64,000 bases of DNA, taken from assembly GCA_013399305.1 (NCBI GenBank), contig VXAI01000163.1, forward strand, positions 985,959 through 1,049,958, in the 5' to 3' direction. Positions within the stretch are counted from its first letter, which is position 1; each line of letters starts with the position of its first letter. Below the pieces are notes generated by a model. That model saw only the letters and a program-made list of their open reading frames with translations. It was not told where the DNA came from and made no database searches. Below, piece after piece: positions 1 to 13,800 of this stretch. Origin of the DNA: Rostratula benghalensis (Eukaryota > Chordata > Aves > Charadriiformes > Rostratulidae). The translations under genes were made by a program, and so were the position numbers.

Positions 1-1799
1 TTGACACTCAGGCTTCATTACTATCATTCATTATAACTGAAAGAGTTTCAGCTGCTCTGTTCTGTGGCCATCTTTTGGCTGACCCTCCCAAGTTGTTGAG
101 AAAAATTTCCCCCCTCCCCGGTCCATTTTCACTCATTAATCTTCACTGGATATGGGGGTCTAATGAAAGAGTTGTCTCCCTAAAAAAAATAGTGCTATCT
201 GCTTACTTACACAGCCTGTCTGCTAAGAAGGAGGTAGCAATGAAGTGTCACACTTCCAAGACTACAAGAACTGGAATGTTGATAGACTGAACTAATGCAT
301 TCTTAATGAATAGAAGCTCTTCTCTCACTTTGATGGGATGCATAGAAAAAGTACCACATGCTCGGGAATAGTAAAACTTAGAAAGCCATTTTTAACGCTG
401 TTGGAGAAAGAAGGAAGTAACTGTGGCAGAAGTCTTATAAAATTCTGCTTGTAAAATGCAAAAACTGTGTTAACACAATCCTTTGATGAAGAATTAAATT
501 GAAAGGTGAGGGATGTGAATGCTCTGATCCCTACACAACTGAATGCTTTCGGGGCTGAATAAATTTTGGGCATACAGCCCAAGCCTTGCAATCAATATCT
601 AGTCCACTGACCACTGAATGTTTCCAACATCCTATAATAAATTTAGGACAATTAGAAAATGCAAAAAGCCAGACTTTTAATGCACCAGAGGTAACTCAAA
701 GCATGTTACCAATGTCTTGAGTGCCCTTAATAGCAGAAGATTTCCTAAAGACAGCTCCAAGACATTTTGGAAGTGGCCTTGGCCACGATCTGCAGTAGAG
801 GAGGAGGAATAAAAACATAGGAGAGTAATACATGTCTGGAAGAGAAGTGCGTCCTGATTCCACATCCAACAATAGTCCTAACATTGGTCAGATGAGCAAG
901 ACACATGTATGAGGCATACTCAAGGAACGTCAGTCTTGTAGGAACATCACTGTACACCATCCAACAGGCTGTCTCCAGCTTTGACCAAATTCCAGTGCTT
1001 CAGCACAATGAGGTGAAAAATCAGCCAAGAAACCACTTGTTACTTTGTACTCTGAGTGGAGAATTAAGTCCTCCAGTGCCTCAGTGAGTGACCAGTGGGA
1101 ACTCAAAAGCATGAATTTAATACAGTGTAAACAAAGTGCCAAACAGGCACATTTTTCAATCCTCATTGACACTACCAGCTCAGTATATGATCAAGAGCTC
1201 ACAAAAGAACGTTAATTTTCTATATGTAAGAGCATTTTGCTCATGTTTTGTGATCTGTTTGATCAGCATTTAAAGCTCTGTCTTAAAACAATGCTGGTTC
1301 TTTGTAGGAATTTGGGAGGTCCCTCCTGAACTTCACTTTTTGGATAGTTGGAAATCTTTTAAATTTGAGACTATGGTTACTCATGGCCCAGTTTACACAC
1401 CTGTGATCATATGCTGACACTACCATTTTCTTCCTTCTCTGTTACTTACATGCCATATGAGAAAAAAGTTGTATTCCTCAGCCACTGTGTTGCTAAGCGA
1501 AGCAAGTGAAACTTCTAAATCTTATCTTGGTATGACAGATACTCACTGCTCTAAGCATCCAAATAGGTTTTCTCTGCGTCAATTCTGATTGAAGCTCATC
1601 TTTATTTAACACAGATGACGGGTGCTTTACACAGAATTCCAGAGGAGGGCCTCTCCAATCTTAGTAACAAATCTATAGCTCAACTACAAATATTTCGCCA
1701 TATCCATTGTAGAACTGCATAAGCTCTTTTCACAAAGCCACCTTCATGGCTTTTACACCAGCATTTTCCAGCCTTCAGCATTTTCACTTAATCAGTCTT

Positions 1800-2350
1800 A
1801 TGTTTACATCCAAAATTACACATTTTTTAAAAGAGGCAGGGGGAGAACTGCTAAATTTTATCCTATTCAGATTACCTGTACCAACAAAGTTGTCTTACCC
1901 TTCTCAGTTGACAAGTGAATCCATCTCAACAATATTAAAGCTTCCTAACTTTGTGCTGCCCATGAATGTTATGAGTGCACACTTAATTCTTGCTCTTAGG
2001 ACACATAAACACAATACTGGTTCCTAAAACTAATGCCTGAGAAACACAACTAGGAGGTTTCCTCCTCTCCAATAACACCACCTGTACTATTCCCTATTGT
2101 TAACCCCTTTCATCCAGCTTCATATCCAACTTAAGAGTTTTTTCCATTAATTTTCATCACTTCCACTTAAAAGTATGAGTTTATACTCATACATATGAGT
2201 ATGACCAGCAACAAGCATTTTGCATAATATCTAAATATACTAGATCTAACATATTATCCTTGTCTAAGAAACTGGAAACTCTAAACAATCCTTGAAAGTA
2301 ATGATTTAAACCACAGGTAATTCTATTGTAATTTCTCCCATTTTTAATTT
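1800..2350 (-). mobile_element. Ancient CR1-like LINE fossil (reverse-transcriptase remnant)
   Basis: Read on the minus strand, 2229-2267 gives LDKDNMLDLVYLD. This resembles the LDKGNMVDLVYLD block just before the catalytic region of CR1 reverse transcriptase. About 280 nt further on, 1940-1987 gives IKCALITFMGSTKLGS, resembling the IECTLSKFADDTKLGG block. In CR1 proteins these blocks are about 93 residues apart, so the spacing fits. The two lie in different frames with stops between, and the catalytic Asp-Asp pair is lost (DD to GS), so the element is dead. The edges are uncertain; the strand-skewed sequence up to about 3660 may belong to the same element. Confidence 0.62.
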
Positions 2351-2388
2351 TTATATGTGTTTTTAATCACTCATTTCAAATCCATTCA

Positions 2389-2411
2389 AACTTCAGCACG
2401 GTGCTGAAGTT
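2389..2411. repeat. Near-perfect 23-bp inverted repeat
   Basis: aacttcagcac and gtgctgaagtt are exact reverse complements around a single G. It lies at the edge of the old CR1 fossil. No function is evident. Confidence 0.8.
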
Positions 2412-4563
2412 GTGCACGCTAACAGCCATGAAATCACTTGACATACTTTCTCTTGCTCTTCTTGGGCATATTTGCCCAATCCATCATTGCATACCTCTGT
2501 CATCTGGTACTATCTCCAAATTATATATATTTAAAATCTTTTCTACTTGTACTTCCACATGACAGTGTCTTCACTACTCTAGAATGAAGATAATATTCAC
2601 CCAATGATTTTGTCACACTGAGCTAATGAATCAAATGAATCCCTATTCTCACTCACTTATCACCATTCTCCTTAGCTATCATTTCAATATCTTCATGCAC
2701 ATAAACTTCCTTGAAATTGGGGAAAAGCATTTATTCAACATCAGGTAAAATACAACATCAAGAATAATGCAGGCACACCCAACTTACCCTTCAGGTCACT
2801 GCTATGGCCTCACTTCATAGCTTTATTTTGTCATGGCTCCACTAGCTAAAAAAAAAAATAGAGCTTTGTTTTACTCTTATGTGCATGGTATAGTTCAACA
2901 AGGCCTTTATCCATCTTTCCTTTGCTTCTGTATTTTATAATGCCTGAAATAGAAGTTCTCCTTGATCAGCAAAGCCTCTTCATTCTCTTTGGGGTTTTTG
3001 TATCTATTCTTAATATCTTGCTTTAACTATTTATTCATTCAGAGAGTCTAGCCCTTTCCTACAATTTCTCTTTCTGGCTCAGCACTCAGAGAGTATTTCC
3101 ATTTTTAATGTAAATCTATCCTTTCCTGCATTCAGATTATTATGTTCCTCGGGCCAGTCATCTTCATTCACTGATTTTTCTATTTTCTAAAAGTTTGCCA
3201 TTGTATAACATGAAGCCTTAGCTATAGATTTATTTTTGTCTGTTTTGCAATTTTAGAAGAACTGAATCCATTCATAACTCCCTCATAGAATACCAGGTTT
3301 TGGTCAGATGTTCTGCAAGATCCTCCTCACACAAAAACACCCAAATTTAAAATAGCTCATGATTTGTTGTTTTATGAATTTCTGTACCAAAAAACTCAGT
3401 CCTCTGAGATGTCTAAGAATATCTAAACCTTGCTAGTACTGATGGTATTTATGTCTATGTCTGGAAAATATAAGTTTCCTAGGCTCATACAATTTCCCTT
3501 ATTATTTATTTATTTATCTATTTCTAGAGAGGATTACCTTCTTCCAAATCTCAGCCTCTCAGACCACAATATCTGCTTCTCCCCAAATACCGTCCACGTT
3601 GTGCCTTTTTTACCATCTTCCTTGCAGTGATTTTCACCCTAGCAGATTATGTTTTATTCATGCCATCATATTTTAAGATGAATAAATGCAATTTGGCTGG
3701 TTTAGTTTGCTGTAACTTCAAATTTCCTGACTTTTATGTATTTTAAGTTGCATCCACATAGGCCTGTTTATAAAATTTCCTTGTTTTATTTTTAGATTGA
3801 AGAAACCCCAAGGAAAAACAGCATGAACTTCCCACCCTTTCACAAAGTGATTATAAATGTACCGACTCATATTAGATTAACTTAAGAGCATTTGGTTTGG
3901 TTTGGTTTTTATTTAGCAATGTATACTAGTTATGAATAGTTCTTTTCTATACCAATAATGCTTTCTCCTAGTCACTACTCACTCACTTGAATGAGGTATA
4001 GGTGATACTGAAATAGAGATTAGATTCTAATCAATGTACATCATTCATAATGTACCGAAAATGTGCAGTGTTCAAAAAAAACCCAAAAAAACCAGAACTT
4101 TCAACAGTAGGGAACACTGAGAAGTGTAGAGATTTACCTCCCATCCACACTGGCAGCTTGTAAATATGCTGTCAGATGCAGCTTTAACCCAAATTTTAGA
4201 GTTCTGTGGGGGAAAATTGCTGAAAAATCGTTAGCCACCATCCCTTATAGCCATCAATCTTAGGGTCTGCTCACAAAGGACAGGCAAGGAACAAATTACA
4301 GTGTACTTCCTCAGCAAATCCGCCAGGCTCAACTCTTCTTAAACATCACTACAGCCTAGGTACAGCTCTACAGAAGTTTGCAGGTTGCCATTCTCAGCAG
4401 TAGTGAGTAGTTACACATGCAACTATGAACATCGCCATTAAAATGCATAGACATTCTCTGATGTCTTAGAATTAAGTCCTCTTGTGACTAGTTTTATAAA
4501 TGATAACCAAAAACTGCCTATCAACTATCTGAAAAAGATTGGGAACTTAACCTCAGATTTAAC

Positions 4564-4580
4564 AAAAAAAAAAAAAAAAA
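4564..4580 (+). repeat. Poly-A run (17 A)
   Basis: Seventeen consecutive A residues in a CAP2 intron. It could be the tail of an old retroposed piece, but I see no recognisable body upstream. Confidence 0.85.
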
Positions 4581-4748
4581 ATTTAGCTAAGCCAGTACTG
4601 TAATATATTTCTTCCAGTCAGTGTTGCTGTGATTTAGATGAGAAGCAGCAAGAAAGATTTGAGCTGTCACACTTGACTTTGAGCTGCCAAGAAGAGGTAT
4701 TGGAGGTTACAGGCTAAGGTTTAATTTATATTCCTCCTTTTGTTACAG

Positions 4749-4826
4749 GCAGAGATGGTACGTGCTGCTTTCCAAGCGCAGAGATCTTTCCTGGTGTTAG
4801 CATCTCAATGTCAAGAGCCTCAAGAG
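4749..4826 (+). CDS. CAP2: CAP2 coding exon (helical folded domain, part 1)
   Basis: This 78-nt exon encodes 26 residues ([20 protein letters not shown]...) in phase 0. It is preceded by tgttacag and followed by gtaaga. It matches the helical folded domain of CAP2 that binds the actin-cofilin complex. It is the first CAP2 exon I can find in the window. Confidence 0.93.
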
Positions 4827-7800
4827 GTAAGAAAAGTGACCTAGCATTTCAAGAGGCAGCGTTCCCTTATGTTTAATATCGATCCCTGCATTTGCTTCTC
4901 TGTTACTTTCTACAGTGCACTTAGATGCTTGCTTTCAGTGTTACTGACACGGCACTGTAATGATCAGAGATCCAGGGTTCAGAGTTAAGAACCTTTTCTG
5001 TACCAGTATATATAAGAACACTGAAGAAACCAAAGGAGATTTCCACTTTATGGCTGTAAGTGGGACCAGTGTTTTCTCTGGAAAGCTGGAAATGCTGTGA
5101 AATAGAATGGTTTTTTGCTAGCAACACAGAGATGTTCTATGTCAGACTTTGAAGGCAGGGGATAAGCTATTGAGAGAAAAATCAATTCCAGTCCCTAGAC
5201 TCGGTATTCTCCAAGTTGAGGTCCAGGTTAGGCCAATTCTGGAAGGAAGGCAAAGCATTTTGTCAAGAAAATGAAAAACAATTTATATCAAGCCAATTTA
5301 TAGACCTATTTTAGTGGCAGCTATTTAAATCCTCCCCTCACAACTGAGCTGAAGCGTTGTTACGAAATCTCATTTGTAGTTTCTGGAGGGCACAAGGTTT
5401 TGGCCAATAGCTCTGTTTCATTCCTGGGAATAGCAATCATAACAGCCCTTCTGTGAGACCCCCCTCAGATCTTTCTTCTTTGAGTGTGCTGAGAATGAAG
5501 ATTTCATTTGCACAGTCTCTAAACAGCCTTCAGTTCTGTCTTTTTCCACTATAGCTCCCTGCTCTGTAGTTCATTAAAATCCGTATTTTCAAATCAGAAC
5601 TCTGTCACTGTTACAGATTACTGTAATTTTGCTGTCACTATTGTTCTTAGAGACACAACTGAAAAGTTTTTCTAATCAGTATGTTTTAATGGCAAGGGTA
5701 CTCAAGGGGAAAAAAAAAAAGACAACACATATTCCAGGCGAGACTTCAGATTTATAGAGTTCCAAGCAAGAAGGGATCCGTTGTTTTTCCAGATGTCCCT
5801 GATCTCAGAGAGTAAAAGTGGGTCACGACTCACAGAGAACAGGCAAAATTCCCATTGGTACAGGCCTCAAGCAGTCATTTATATCGGTTGTGAATACAAT
5901 TGCACCCAGTGACCCACAAAACTCTTCATGCTCATAGGTAAAATATTCCCCAATGAACAGTTTGTGATGGCCCATAATGTGATGTTTTGAAGGGCTGGTA
6001 TTGTCCCAGCTCTGGTAAGAGTAAAAGCTGTGGCCCACTGTTTGGCATCCTGTGCTATGTGCTGTCAGTATCATTTTCTCTGCTTTTCAATGGAGAATGG
6101 CAGTGGCTTCTCCTCACTTTTACCATTACAGCTCTCTGACCTCAAGTCAAGGCTCGGAGAATTTTTTCAGCTGTAAAGTTTAGTAACTTTCTAACATCAG
6201 ATGGCAACAAAACAAACAAACAAAAAAAGGAACAAATGTAAAAAAAGAGATTTCCTAGCAATCCAGAATGCCAGCATTAAGGAAAGTGACAAATAGTAAA
6301 GACTTGTCATAAAGATCAGCAGAGCTGGCCATATCTTAGTTGCACGTTACCAGGCTTGCATAGATTTCAGCAAGTGAAAGCAAGAAAGCATACTTTTTTA
6401 TCATTTCACTATCTTTTAGCACTGAGGAAATACCACATGGTATGTGTGTACACTTCATTCCAAAGTTAAAATACCAGTAATATTACAGACTAAAGTTTCT
6501 TTCTCAGTTCTCTTTCAGAGAACAAATGCAGTCCAGTTACTTAGGGTTTTTTTCACATAAAGACTGTTCAGCACACATTTTTATAGGCATCCAAACACAT
6601 GTTGTTCTTCATTCTTTTCTCTTTTTTGCACAGATACATTCAGCTACGCTGTAGACAGACCTTAAAATAATTGAAGGCTGCTTATTCTGTGCAATTTGAA
6701 CAGTATTTTCCACTGCAGAGTGACAGTTTCAGGCACTAGGTTTCTCTTATCTCCATCTCAGTGGGGAAAAAAAGAAATCCTATTGTAAGCACATCGGTTA
6801 ACCATTTTGAAAAAGCTGGTTATCACCAGCTGTCCCAGGAGAAGGAAAGAAGTGGGGGTTCTCTCCCCCTTTGCCCCCCAGGACCTTATTGATGTGATGT
6901 CATCTGGGCTCTGGTTGTATTTATAGCCTAGAGCCACGGAGTCAGTGTGGAATCCAAACAGGAAAGCTAATCATTAGTGTATCAGAATGCACAGAGTAGA
7001 GAAAAGCAAATGAAGATGACAGCATATCTATAAATGCAAGAGAAAAGAGAGTAATTCTGTCATTCAGCTGTCTAGACTGTTTGCTTTATAATGTAAAGCT
7101 GTGAATGAGCCAGCGAGTTGCGATTATGGCATAGTAGCTTTGTAGACATTCAGAGACAGCGGCGTGGAGACTGAAGGGATTTACTGAGTTCCTGTCATGT
7201 TGGGATGTCATACATGGTGCCTTTAAAAAAAAAAAAGAGGGAGGGGAAAATGCCCTGGAAAAATAAATTAGCTCAGCTCTCACAGCTTACAAACTAATGA
7301 CTAAGGAACTCAAACAAAAAGAAAGCTCCTATATATATAATAATCCTTAGATTTTCTTCTGCTCAGCAAAGGGAGAAATGTGTATCATACAAAAAGCAGT
7401 ATTTTCCCCCTCTATGAAAATGTTGAAGCCCTAATATTCATTTAGCTTTTTAACTCCTAGTCACAAGCAAACATTTTCAAATGGTTAAGCTTGCCAAAGC
7501 TGCTTTTGTAGAGTTTTGTTTCTTGTTAATGATGTTGGTATTTTTGCATTTGGAATCTGTTGCAGTGCACAGCCTTTATTATCTGTGTATGTGAAAATAG
7601 GAGCCGAGAAGGTAATTCCAGCTGGCATACCAATCTAGCATCAACTGCAATAAATTACTTCGCAGAGAGCATGTTCTGTTACTTTTTATGGTCATGTTCT
7701 ATATTTGTATGTGCAGTGGAAGAGATCACATGACAAAACCAGCAGTTGATGTTCCTGTTTGTGTATATCCCAGCTAATGGCTGCTGGATACAGGCTCATT

Positions 7801-10800
7801 CAGCAAAACGGGGTTCTTCAGTTCATCCACTTACTAGAAATTATTTTCTGACACCAAACTTCTAATATTGAAGAAAAAAAGTCTATCCTAAAATTTTTTA
7901 CTATAGATGAGATGGTACAGAGAAGATGGAGAAGTCGGGAGAGGGGATTAAAATATTGCTCTGTTCTGTGAGAAGTTGTTTGAAAAGGTATTTTGAGGCC
8001 ATGTGTTTACGTGTTGCTCGGGCAACCCAGAAGATAGATTTTAACATAAACTTTTACAAAATGCTATGAAACGGTCTGGATCTGAATTTTCTATTCCCCA
8101 CTGTGAAAGCCAAATACAATTTTGATTGAAACATTATTATTCTATTGTGTCATAATTTTAAAAGCGAGTAGCGTTCCTGAGCAAGTTTAGCTGTTTAACA
8201 ATTTTTTTTAAATTTATGATCAAGAACACTAATTTCCACAATGACTGCTCAAAGACACTGTATTGAATTCTTTGTGAATGGCAACTTATATACTGTCTTG
8301 TCTTTATGAGATGTTTCATTTTGCTTTACGAGTTCAAACAATTTTAGGAGTTGCTTTGAGGGCACGACTGTTCCATTGTTGCCATACTGGGAACTAATTA
8401 ACGAGATAAGTTTTTCTGTGAATCAATATAAACATACCCACAATGAGCATGCTCCAAGGGAAGAAGTTCTACAGACTGATTTCAATGACAGATGCAGTTC
8501 AGACTATAAATGATTACGTAATTTCTCATTTAAAATAAAATGCTGAGTTCATATGACTGCCAGAGCTCATGGATTTAATTACTAGCATTGTGCAGACAAA
8601 CATTCCGATTAAATACCTAGCTTAAATACCCAGACTCTGCACACAGGTGGGAGAGGGATGGAAGAAAATGAGAGGTAGAGTTATCCCTTTTTTCCTAGAA
8701 ATGGGAAAAAACCCTGAAACCCAAGGAACTGCATTTTAAGTTAGTCTTTCAGCCTTGACAAGAAATCTTGAGGGATTTTTATAGTCAAGCAAAAAATTTA
8801 TTGTAGGAGTAGAACAGTTGTGGCAATTTCTTTAAATAAAGGACTTATTCTGAGTTTTTATCTAGAAATCAAAAATGAATATTTACAGTTCCCTACTCTC
8901 TGTCCATGTAAGATTGCCCATTTTTTTCTCTCTTCTATTTTTAGAGTACAGTTCATTAACAGGACTCCTAGGCCTTATTATGCAATCCTAGCAGGATTTG
9001 TTTGCTAATTACTTGCTTATGTCATTCCATTTCCCACTACTTTTTCTCATACCTACTGGGGTCACCCTTACTGTTTTCCAAAAATACGAAAACCAGGATA
9101 CTTCTCACCTCATTAATTTATTGCTTACTTATGCAAAAGAGTTTGAGCTCAGTATGAAGCCCTTCTATTCAGTTTGTTGACTGCTACAACCCTGCATCTC
9201 TATCTAGAAACAGCTCAAGGAAGAATTTGGCTCAGTCCTTTTAAGGTCCTCAAGTGCCAAACAGAGAAGATGCCAAATGTGAAATGGACAGAGCCCGAGA
9301 GTCCTGAGCTCCAAAGGGAACCCCTTCCCCCCTTCTGTTCTCTGAAATCTTGCCAAACTGTTGACATATTTCTGTTATCAGCAACCCTACAACTGCATGC
9401 GACATGGTCACAGTGCAGTTTTCAGTCGCCAGCCTGTTGCCTCATTTTTGGATATTGTTGCAAACTCTTACTCAGTTTCAGGTCCCCTGACACCAGTTAT
9501 CTTGTAATCTTGTCTCAAAGGCACTCAACTGCCATTAACCAGCCTCAAGGTCATTGTGTTTTCTGATCATCATATCATAGAATCATGGAATTGTTTAGGT
9601 TGGAAAAGATCATCGATTCCAACCATTAACCTAACACTGCCAAGTCCACCACTAAACCATACCCATGAGCACCACATCTACATGTCTTTTAAATACCTCC
9701 AGGGATGGTGATCCAACCACTTCCCTGAGCAGCCTGTTCCAATGCTTGATAACCTTTCCAGTGGAAACATATTTCCTAAACTCCCCTGGTGAGGGAACCT
9801 GGAACACCCTGGGGCCCACTGACATGGAGTATCATCACCACAGCAAAGCTTGAAGAACAGTAAACCAAGAGGCTGAAAACAGTACATTTGTGTAATTGTT
9901 CCTGTCGATGTGGCGTGGACTGGTGGCTGTGTGCCTAAAGCAGGACCCTTCCTTGCTGAACATACTGCCTATGGAGAGCTGTAGAGGACAGGAAAACAAG
10001 GTACAGCATGTTCAAGTTAATTGAAAAAAACAGTCAGGGTCCTGGCCAAAAGTGTTGGGTGAGATGGCACACTGCTCTCAACCAGTGCATGCAGTTTGTA
10101 TCAGGTCCTGGATTTCTCCTCTGGTTAGAAGCTATTTGTCTTTCACATTCCTCTCTGTTTTCCCTCCCTCAAAGTTTACATCTCAAAGCAAACCCACAAA
10201 CGATCAAATTAGTAATTTGTCATGTGGGGTTATGGTTTGGTCTTCCTTTTTTCTTCCCCACAAAGCACAAAATTGCTACAGCTGATATTGGCTGTTAGAT
10301 TGAGAATATATGTGCTATCTAAGAGGAATAAAAGCCAAATACCAATTAAGTCACTTTGGAAGCACACAAATGTGTCTAAGCTTCTGTGCTGATGAAGCTG
10401 ACCAGACATTTCTGCAGAGTTGTCTCTCTGTGTCATAGTCCTGTTGCACAACAGTGAGTTGAAGTGGCAAAACCTGTCCTATTGACAAGCAAATCAAACA
10501 CTTGCTACACCACTGTGTTGAAGATTACAGAGACCAGAATAAATTAATGTCTCCCTGTAGTTGTTTAGAAGGAGACCTTTGAACCCTGCAAATACCAGAA
10601 TACAAGAGGGACATAAATGTAGCGATTACAGAGAAAGATGTCACTCATGGGCTCTATGGCCAGTGAGAAAATGCTTGCAGAGAAAGCCCTGGATCAAGGT
10701 GCAGTAGGTTATACTGCAATTTTAAGAGCAAAACTGTGAAAAATTTTCTGCAAGGAGAGATGGAGATAGGCAGTACTAAAACAATAGTTTGACAGCCACC

Positions 10801-13800
10801 AACAGAAGCTGGTAATATTTCATAATTGCAGTAATAATGATTTTTTTAAAAAAGTAAGCATTTGAGGAATCCAGATGCAGCATTGGGAGGCTCAAAGTTA
10901 CCAACTAGCTTAGATTCACCTCTCTATATTTTTTGATATATATTTAAAGCAAAAGGTTATTCCTCAGCCTAATCTGAACACTGATTCCATTCAGACTGTT
11001 GATACACAGCTACAACAGAAAAGACAAGCCTTTCTTAAACCACATATATACAAAAAAAGGATTAACAAATTTGAAAGCCTTCTTTACAGATTACCTTTTA
11101 CAAAATACAAGATATGGGAAATGACAGTTAATCTAAGACTATTTGAGTTTTAGAATCATAGCCACTCATAGGCAGAAGTGCATTTTCACTGAATCTACCA
11201 GTACCTTATTGCTGTAGACACAGGATGGGATCCTGCTTGTCAGCATCAGCTGTCAAGGTAGGCATGTTGTGTAAGGTGTCTTTCTAGCCTCTCTTTACAG
11301 TAAACAGCAGCGCCTCTGGAGTGCAGTTTTCACATCTATTAATGTCTTCTAACATCTATTAATAGGTGGAAAGAATTCTGCAGGGACATCTCTTTCTTCA
11401 TTTACAGTAGATGGAATCAAGTCTCAGCTGAGAGCAGATGCTCACCTTTTAAATTGTTAGAACTGAGTGTGGTGGACACTATCCATGACATCTTTCATCC
11501 CTTGAAAGGATGAAATGTGGGATAGGACTGTGCAAGGCTGTTGCAGAGATAATGGCTGTGTTGACATTAGTGTTTTAGTTCACAGTGGGACTACCTATTT
11601 CCTTCAAATCAGCCCCCTTTACTATGCTGTGATTCGCACCATAGAGGAGGTTTTGGGTGTACAAAATAGTAATCTTTCTGAAGAAGTTAAATAGAAGATA
11701 CACCGCCAGACAGCAGCTAAACCACGATTTAGAGCTAGTCCAAAATACTCTCCTCACCCCCTCCCCCCCGGCCCCGTCAGTGCGTCCAGTGTGAATGTCA
11801 GGTCCTCAGCACCAACTGTTTTGCTCTACAGAACCATTCCCATTTGGCTGCACTACTTGCCAGCGTATACAAAGCCAGCTGATTCAGATCAGCTCCCCGT
11901 TTCAAACTTGCCCATGAAAAATACAATGTAAGTATGATGGAGATTTTGAACTGACAGAAGGAAATAACAGAGCTTTAGACTATGGAATAAAGGTTGCAGT
12001 CATGCTGTTCTGGCTGCAGCTGAGAGAAATGAAGGGGCTGCTGATCCCAAATGCTCTCAGCTTTCTTTTACTGCTCCTACGCCAGAGGTTGCCACCCCCT
12101 CAGTTAGCATAACTTAAAAGGGTATTTGTTCCCTCGCCATGGTTTTTTCATAATAGGTCAGGTGGATTTAAACACTATAATAGTGAGGTCTAAACAGTGC
12201 TGCCACCCATTAAGATAAAAATTCTTCAGTAAACAATCTCACCCCTTAAACGCATGTAAGATTAGCTCAAAAATACATAAGATCTTTTAAAAAATGTATT
12301 TGTGTTTACCTGCTGGGTTTTGCACCTTTGTGATTCATGCCAGCATGTTTCTGGACAAAAATGATCCTGAAAAAATACCAGTCTTCTCAAATGAAAGCTG
12401 AGATTTTCAAGTAATCACTGGCTCAAGCAGCCATAGTTTAAGCCACCCAGCTTACTGTGACTTCACAGGCAAACCACAAAAATCACAAAACCCAAAAGTG
12501 CGGCCATTCTCTTGAATTAAATCCATGCACCCCAGTCCTTGTTAAACCTGTCATCTGGGGAACTTCTCATGTGAGTATAACAACAATGTGAAGGATGGGA
12601 AAGCCTGTTTGGTGGGGTCTGTTGGAATACCAGTATGCCAGGCCATTGGATGAGACTGGGCTGAGACTGTTAACTATATAAAGCCAAACCCTATGGCAGT
12701 TCTTCTTACACGCCATAACTTTTTTGCAAAGTTTCAGCTAATCACTGCAGTAGTCTTACTAATCTTTATTCTCTAGTACGAAGTACAAGACATGGATCAA
12801 AGCTGGCTGGTTGTTTAGGTAATAATTTTTTTAAAGACTATCTGGTTTTAGTAAGTTCTAAGAAAGGACAAAGCCATACTGAGAATTACTTTTGCTACTT
12901 CCAAGTTGTGCCACTGTTGCATTTTTAAACATTTCAGCAAAACTGATATTATAATAGGAATGGTGTTTATACAAAGACTCTTAAATTTCTGTTAAACAAC
13001 TGTGCTATGTCTTAAATGACAAGAAATCTTATCTAGCACATGCCAAAGGCATGCTGAAGATTTTTCCAACAGCTCTGATTCATCTCCTTGAATTCACTTT
13101 TTCTTAGAGATACAGTATAGACAATAATTTTATTAACAAGCAGCTGTTTTAATATTCATTGCAATAAAGAGATTATTCTTCTAGAACCCTCAGCACAACT
13201 GGTTCTGCATTGTAGAGCCAAACAAGACTGATTATTGCCAGAATTAACGAGCCTTTCTATACCCATATGCCATATACACTATAATTCATCTGCACTAACT
13301 GAAAATGTAGATCTGACTGCGGGGAGACAGGACTCAATGAAGTGATTCCTTGCAGGCCTGTATTTCCTTTGTGTCCAGCCCTTGCACAGAAACTTGGATC
13401 ACGAGAAGCTTGCACACACACACACACACACGCACACACACACTCACAGACAGAGGTTTTGTGGAGCCGGCCAGCAGCCGTTGCAGCGCAGGACAAGTGC
13501 AGAGAGAAGGGCAGGCAGGCTGCAGGCTCTCCCAGTGCATCTCACATGGGACAGGACTGAGAAGAGCCTCAAGCTCTTTGTGGCTCTTTTAGGTGTCACT
13601 ACAGTGCCAAGCGAATGTGGGCTACTTTCCGTAGCAATATATATATATATATAACCTTTAGAATGCTCCCAGGGCACTTTTTTCTGTGAAATTCCCTAAA
13701 TCCACCACATTTTTATAAACAGTTGATTCAATGGACAGGTTAAGTCCCATGTTCTGAGGGACAGAAATTCTGTCTGTACCACTGACAGAAAATCCTCACA

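Larger units (their letters stand above)
1..4748 (+). other. CAP2: CAP2 intron, 3' part
   Basis: No coding exon was recognised here. The preceding CAP2 exon, expected to end in ...ETH, was not found, so it should lie upstream of the window. The intron holds an old antisense CR1 copy around 1800-2350 in a C/T-rich stretch that runs to about 3660, two short inverted repeats (2172-2206 and 2389-2411), and an A17 run at 4564-4580. Confidence 0.75.

Noticed and set aside
13637..13653. TA run as a possible TATA promoter
   Set aside because: Simple dinucleotide repeat with no initiator, CpG island or exon nearby.
13334..13677. Overlapping open frames around the CA repeat
   Set aside because: The open frames come from the stop-free CA/GT repeat and a locally G/C-richer patch; no splice or coding signal.
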